Source of the DNA: Xanthobacteraceae bacterium
GTDB lineage: Bacteria; Pseudomonadota; Alphaproteobacteria; Rhizobiales; Xanthobacteraceae
Reading direction: 5' to 3'
DNA length: 64,000 nt
Assembly: GCA_022844485.1 (NCBI GenBank)
Contig: JALHLQ010000009.1
Span: 1-64,000, forward strand
Below the pieces are notes generated by a model. That model saw only the letters and a program-made list of their open reading frames with translations. It was not told where the DNA came from and ran no database searches. The position numbers were made by a program, and so were the translations under genes. This document shows, in pieces, positions 62,155 to 64,000 of this stretch (within the stretch, counting starts at the first letter, position 1; every line of letters begins with the position of its first letter).

Positions 62155-64000
62155 CTAGGAACTCACAGCCCGGCGCGGGCGCTCCTGTTTGAGCATCTCC
62201 AGCGCCGCATCGGCGACCGCCTCCGGAGTAATGCCGAAATGGCGATAAAGGTCCTTATAGGGAGCACTTGCGCCGAAGCCTTCCATTCCAATGAAAGCCC
62301 CGTCGGTTCCGATGATGGAGTCCCAGCCCTGGCGGACGGCCGCTTCCACCGCGATCTTCGCCGGCGCATCGCCTATCACGGCGCGGCGGACATCGGCGGG
62401 CTGCGCGAAGAACAATTCGAAACAGGGAACCGATACGACACGCGCGGCGATCCCCTGGTCGCCAAGCAGCTTGCGCGCCTCTACCGCGATCGCGACCTCC
62501 GATCCGGTTGCAAAGATCGAGACCTCGGTCGTGCCGTGACCGGAGGGCACCAGTTCGTAGGCGCCCCTCGCGCAGCGGTTCGTTTCCTCCTCGCCGTGGC
62601 GGAGTTGAGGAAGATTCTGCCGGCTCAAGGCGATGATGCTTGGACCCCTCTTCTCCTCCAAAGCAAGCTGCCAGCACTCGACGGTTTCCACCAGGTCGCA
62701 AGGACGGAACACGCGAAGGTTCGGCATGGCGCGGAGCGAGGCGAGATGCTCGACCGGCTGATGGGTCGGCCCATCCTCGCCCAAGCCGATGGAGTCATGC
62801 GTCATCACGTGAACGACGCGTGTGCCCGTTAGTGCGGCGAGCCGGATTGCGGGGCGGCAATAATCGGAAAACACCAGGAACGTGCCTGAAAAGGGAACGA
62901 TGCCGCCATGCAAAGCCATGCCGTTCATGGCGGCTGCCATCGCGTGCTCGCGCACGCCATAATGGAGGAAACGGCCGCCAAAATCGGCCGCGCTGATCGC
63001 CTTCATGTCTTTCGTGCGCGTGTTGTTCGAGCCTGTCAGGTCGGCGGAACCGCCGACCAATTCGGAGAGCGCGGGGACAAGCGCCTCGAGGACAATCTCG
63101 GATGCCTTGCGCGTGGCGACCTCCTGCTGCTTCGCCCGCGCGCTCGCCTTCACGGTGCGCACGGCCTCCAGGAGACGTTCCTTCGGGATGTCTCCGCGGC
63201 AGCGGCGGGAGAATTCAGCGGCCGATTCGGGCGGGAGCGCCGTCAGGCGATCGCTCCAGGATTTGCGGGCAGCCCGGGAGCGAAGCGCAGCGGCGCGCCA
63301 GAGCTTACGCACGTCGTCCGGGATCTCGAAGGGCTCGCTGGTCCAGCCAAGCTTCTGGCGCGCACCGGCGATTTCGCCGGCGCCGAGCGGGGCGCCATGG
63401 CTTTTTTCAGAGCCTGCCTTCGAAGGCGCGCCATAGCCGATGACCGTCCGGCACGCGATCAGGCTCGGCCGGTCGGATCGCTTTGCTCGCTCGATCGCAG
63501 CAGCGAGCGCCTCGGGATCGTGTCCATCGACGCGCGTGGCCGCCCAACCCGCCGCCTCGAAACGCTTGATCTGGTCGACCGAGTCGGTGAGCGACAAAGG
63601 CCCGTCGATCGAAATCCCATTGTCGTCGAAGAGCACGATCAGCTTTGCGAGCTGCAGGTGGCCCGCCAGCGCGACGGCTTCCTGGCTGATGCCCTCCATG
63701 AGGTCGCCATCGGAGGCGAGCACGTAGGTATGATGATCGACGATCTCGGAGCCAAACGTCGCCGCAAGGTGACGCTCCGCGATCGCCATGCCGACCGCGT
63801 TGGCGAAACCTTGCCCGAGCGGGCCGGTGGTCGTCTCCACGCCCGGGGTCACGAAGTTTTCGGGATGGCCGGGGGTCATCGAATTCAGCTGCCGGAAGTT
63901 TTTCAGCTGCTCTGTCGTCATCGCCTCGTAACCGAGGAGATGCAGCACGGCGTAGATCAGCATCGAACCGTGGCCGGCGGAGAGAACGAAGCGGTCGCGG
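62155..64000 (-). CDS. tkt: Transketolase (5' end beyond window)
   Basis: At least 614 residues are present; the N-terminal ~50 are outside the window. It moves two-carbon units between sugar phosphates in the pentose-phosphate or Calvin pathway using thiamine diphosphate. Visible are [14 protein letters not shown] near the edge, [15 protein letters not shown], the TPP motif [13 protein letters not shown] with [19 protein letters not shown], the catalytic [16 protein letters not shown] block, and the [20 protein letters not shown] loop. The C-terminus is complete. The first gene of tkt-gap-pgk-fba as far as seen; the promoter is outside the window. Confidence 0.97.
   Translation of the reverse strand, partial: RDRFVLSAGHGSMLIYAVLHLLGYEAMTTEQLKNFRQLNSMTPGHPENFVTPGVETTTGPLGQGFANAVGMAIAERHLAATFGSEIVDHHTYVLASDGDLMEGISQEAVALAGHLQLAKLIVLFDDNGISIDGPLSLTDSVDQIKRFEAAGWAATRVDGHDPEALAAAIERAKRSDRPSLIACRTVIGYGAPSKAGSEKSHGAPLGAGEIAGARQKLGWTSEPFEIPDDVRKLWRAAALRSRAARKSWSDRLTALPPESAAEFSRRCRGDIPKERLLEAVRTVKASARAKQQEVATRKASEIVLEALVPALSELVGGSADLTGSNNTRTKDMKAISAADFGGRFLHYGVREHAMAAAMNGMALHGGIVPFSGTFLVFSDYCRPAIRLAALTGTRVVHVMTHDSIGLGEDGPTHQPVEHLASLRAMPNLRVFRPCDLVETVECWQLALEEKRGPSIIALSRQNLPQLRHGEEETNRCARGAYELVPSGHGTTEVSIFATGSEVAIAVEARKLLGDQGIAARVVSVPCFELFFAQPADVRRAVIGDAPAKIAVEAAVRQGWDSIIGTDGAFIGMEGFGASAPYKDLYRHFGITPEAVADAALEMLKQERPRRAVSS

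Noticed and set aside
1..64000. CRISPR arrays, tRNA or rRNA genes, transposases, prophage genes and defence islands
   Set aside because: I looked for regularly spaced repeats, tRNA-like cloverleaf ends, transposase or integrase motifs and toxin-antitoxin pairs, and saw none. The window looks like vertically inherited core chromosome.

Overview
The window is a core chromosomal segment of an alphaproteobacterium, most likely a member of the Hyphomicrobiales (Rhizobiales). The evidence is high GC, C-minus forms of ribosomal proteins L36 and L31, an alphaproteobacterial-type aa3 oxidase subunit IV, split pntAA/pntAB/pntB, and the lineage-restricted families GapR, RcdA, TrcR (DUF1013), DUF1192, DUF1244 and DUF1036. 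Placement below order is inference. I see no insertion sequences, phage genes, tRNA or rRNA genes, or CRISPR arrays.

Layout. 0.1-7 kb: rpmJ behind a clear sigma70-type promoter, a TPR protein, pyruvate kinase, a DMT exporter, and an iorAB-type molybdenum hydroxylase pair. 7-15 kb: DUF1244, GapR, two envelope enzymes (a DUF882 M15-like hydrolase and an L,D-transpeptidase), a sigma54 response regulator and the oligopeptidase PepF. 15-23 kb: a PHA-synthase-like hydrolase, an ABC1 kinase, oxidase subunit IV, the proton-translocating transhydrogenase operon and an ABC exporter. 23-25 kb: rpmE, RcdA, a probable mmgR/suhB-like small RNA behind a perfect CtrA box, DUF1192 and a quinone oxidoreductase. 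25-35 kb: an exported FAM173-like methyltransferase, a large membrane GGDEF-EAL protein, YqgE, a DsbD-N protein, peroxiredoxin, rnhA-thrB, ispH and TrcR. 35-46 kb: an SDR, a glycosyltransferase, LysR divergent from a Thermus-type isocitrate dehydrogenase, a lytic transglycosylase, a frameshifted metallo-beta-lactamase gene, a propionyl-CoA synthetase and a TSUP permease. 46-53 kb: an acyl-CoA synthetase, two DUF465 proteins, a diguanylate cyclase, purEK, rpsU and a TPR lipoprotein. 53-64 kb: a MotA/TolQ plus OmpA pair, an inositol monophosphatase, a Sel1 protein, a ThiE-like protein, and the sugar-phosphate cluster tkt-gap-pgk-fba.

Themes. The window supplies lower glycolysis and pentose-phosphate enzymes, short-chain acyl-CoA activation, NADPH balance (pntAB, icd) and peptidoglycan remodelling. 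It is also rich in cell-cycle factors: GapR, RcdA, TrcR, two c-di-GMP proteins and two perfect TTAA-N7-TTAA sites in promoter regions. The most interesting spot is 24.17-24.30 kb. There a CtrA-type site lies just upstream of a structured RNA with its own strong terminator, next to rcdA, whose product family promotes CtrA proteolysis.
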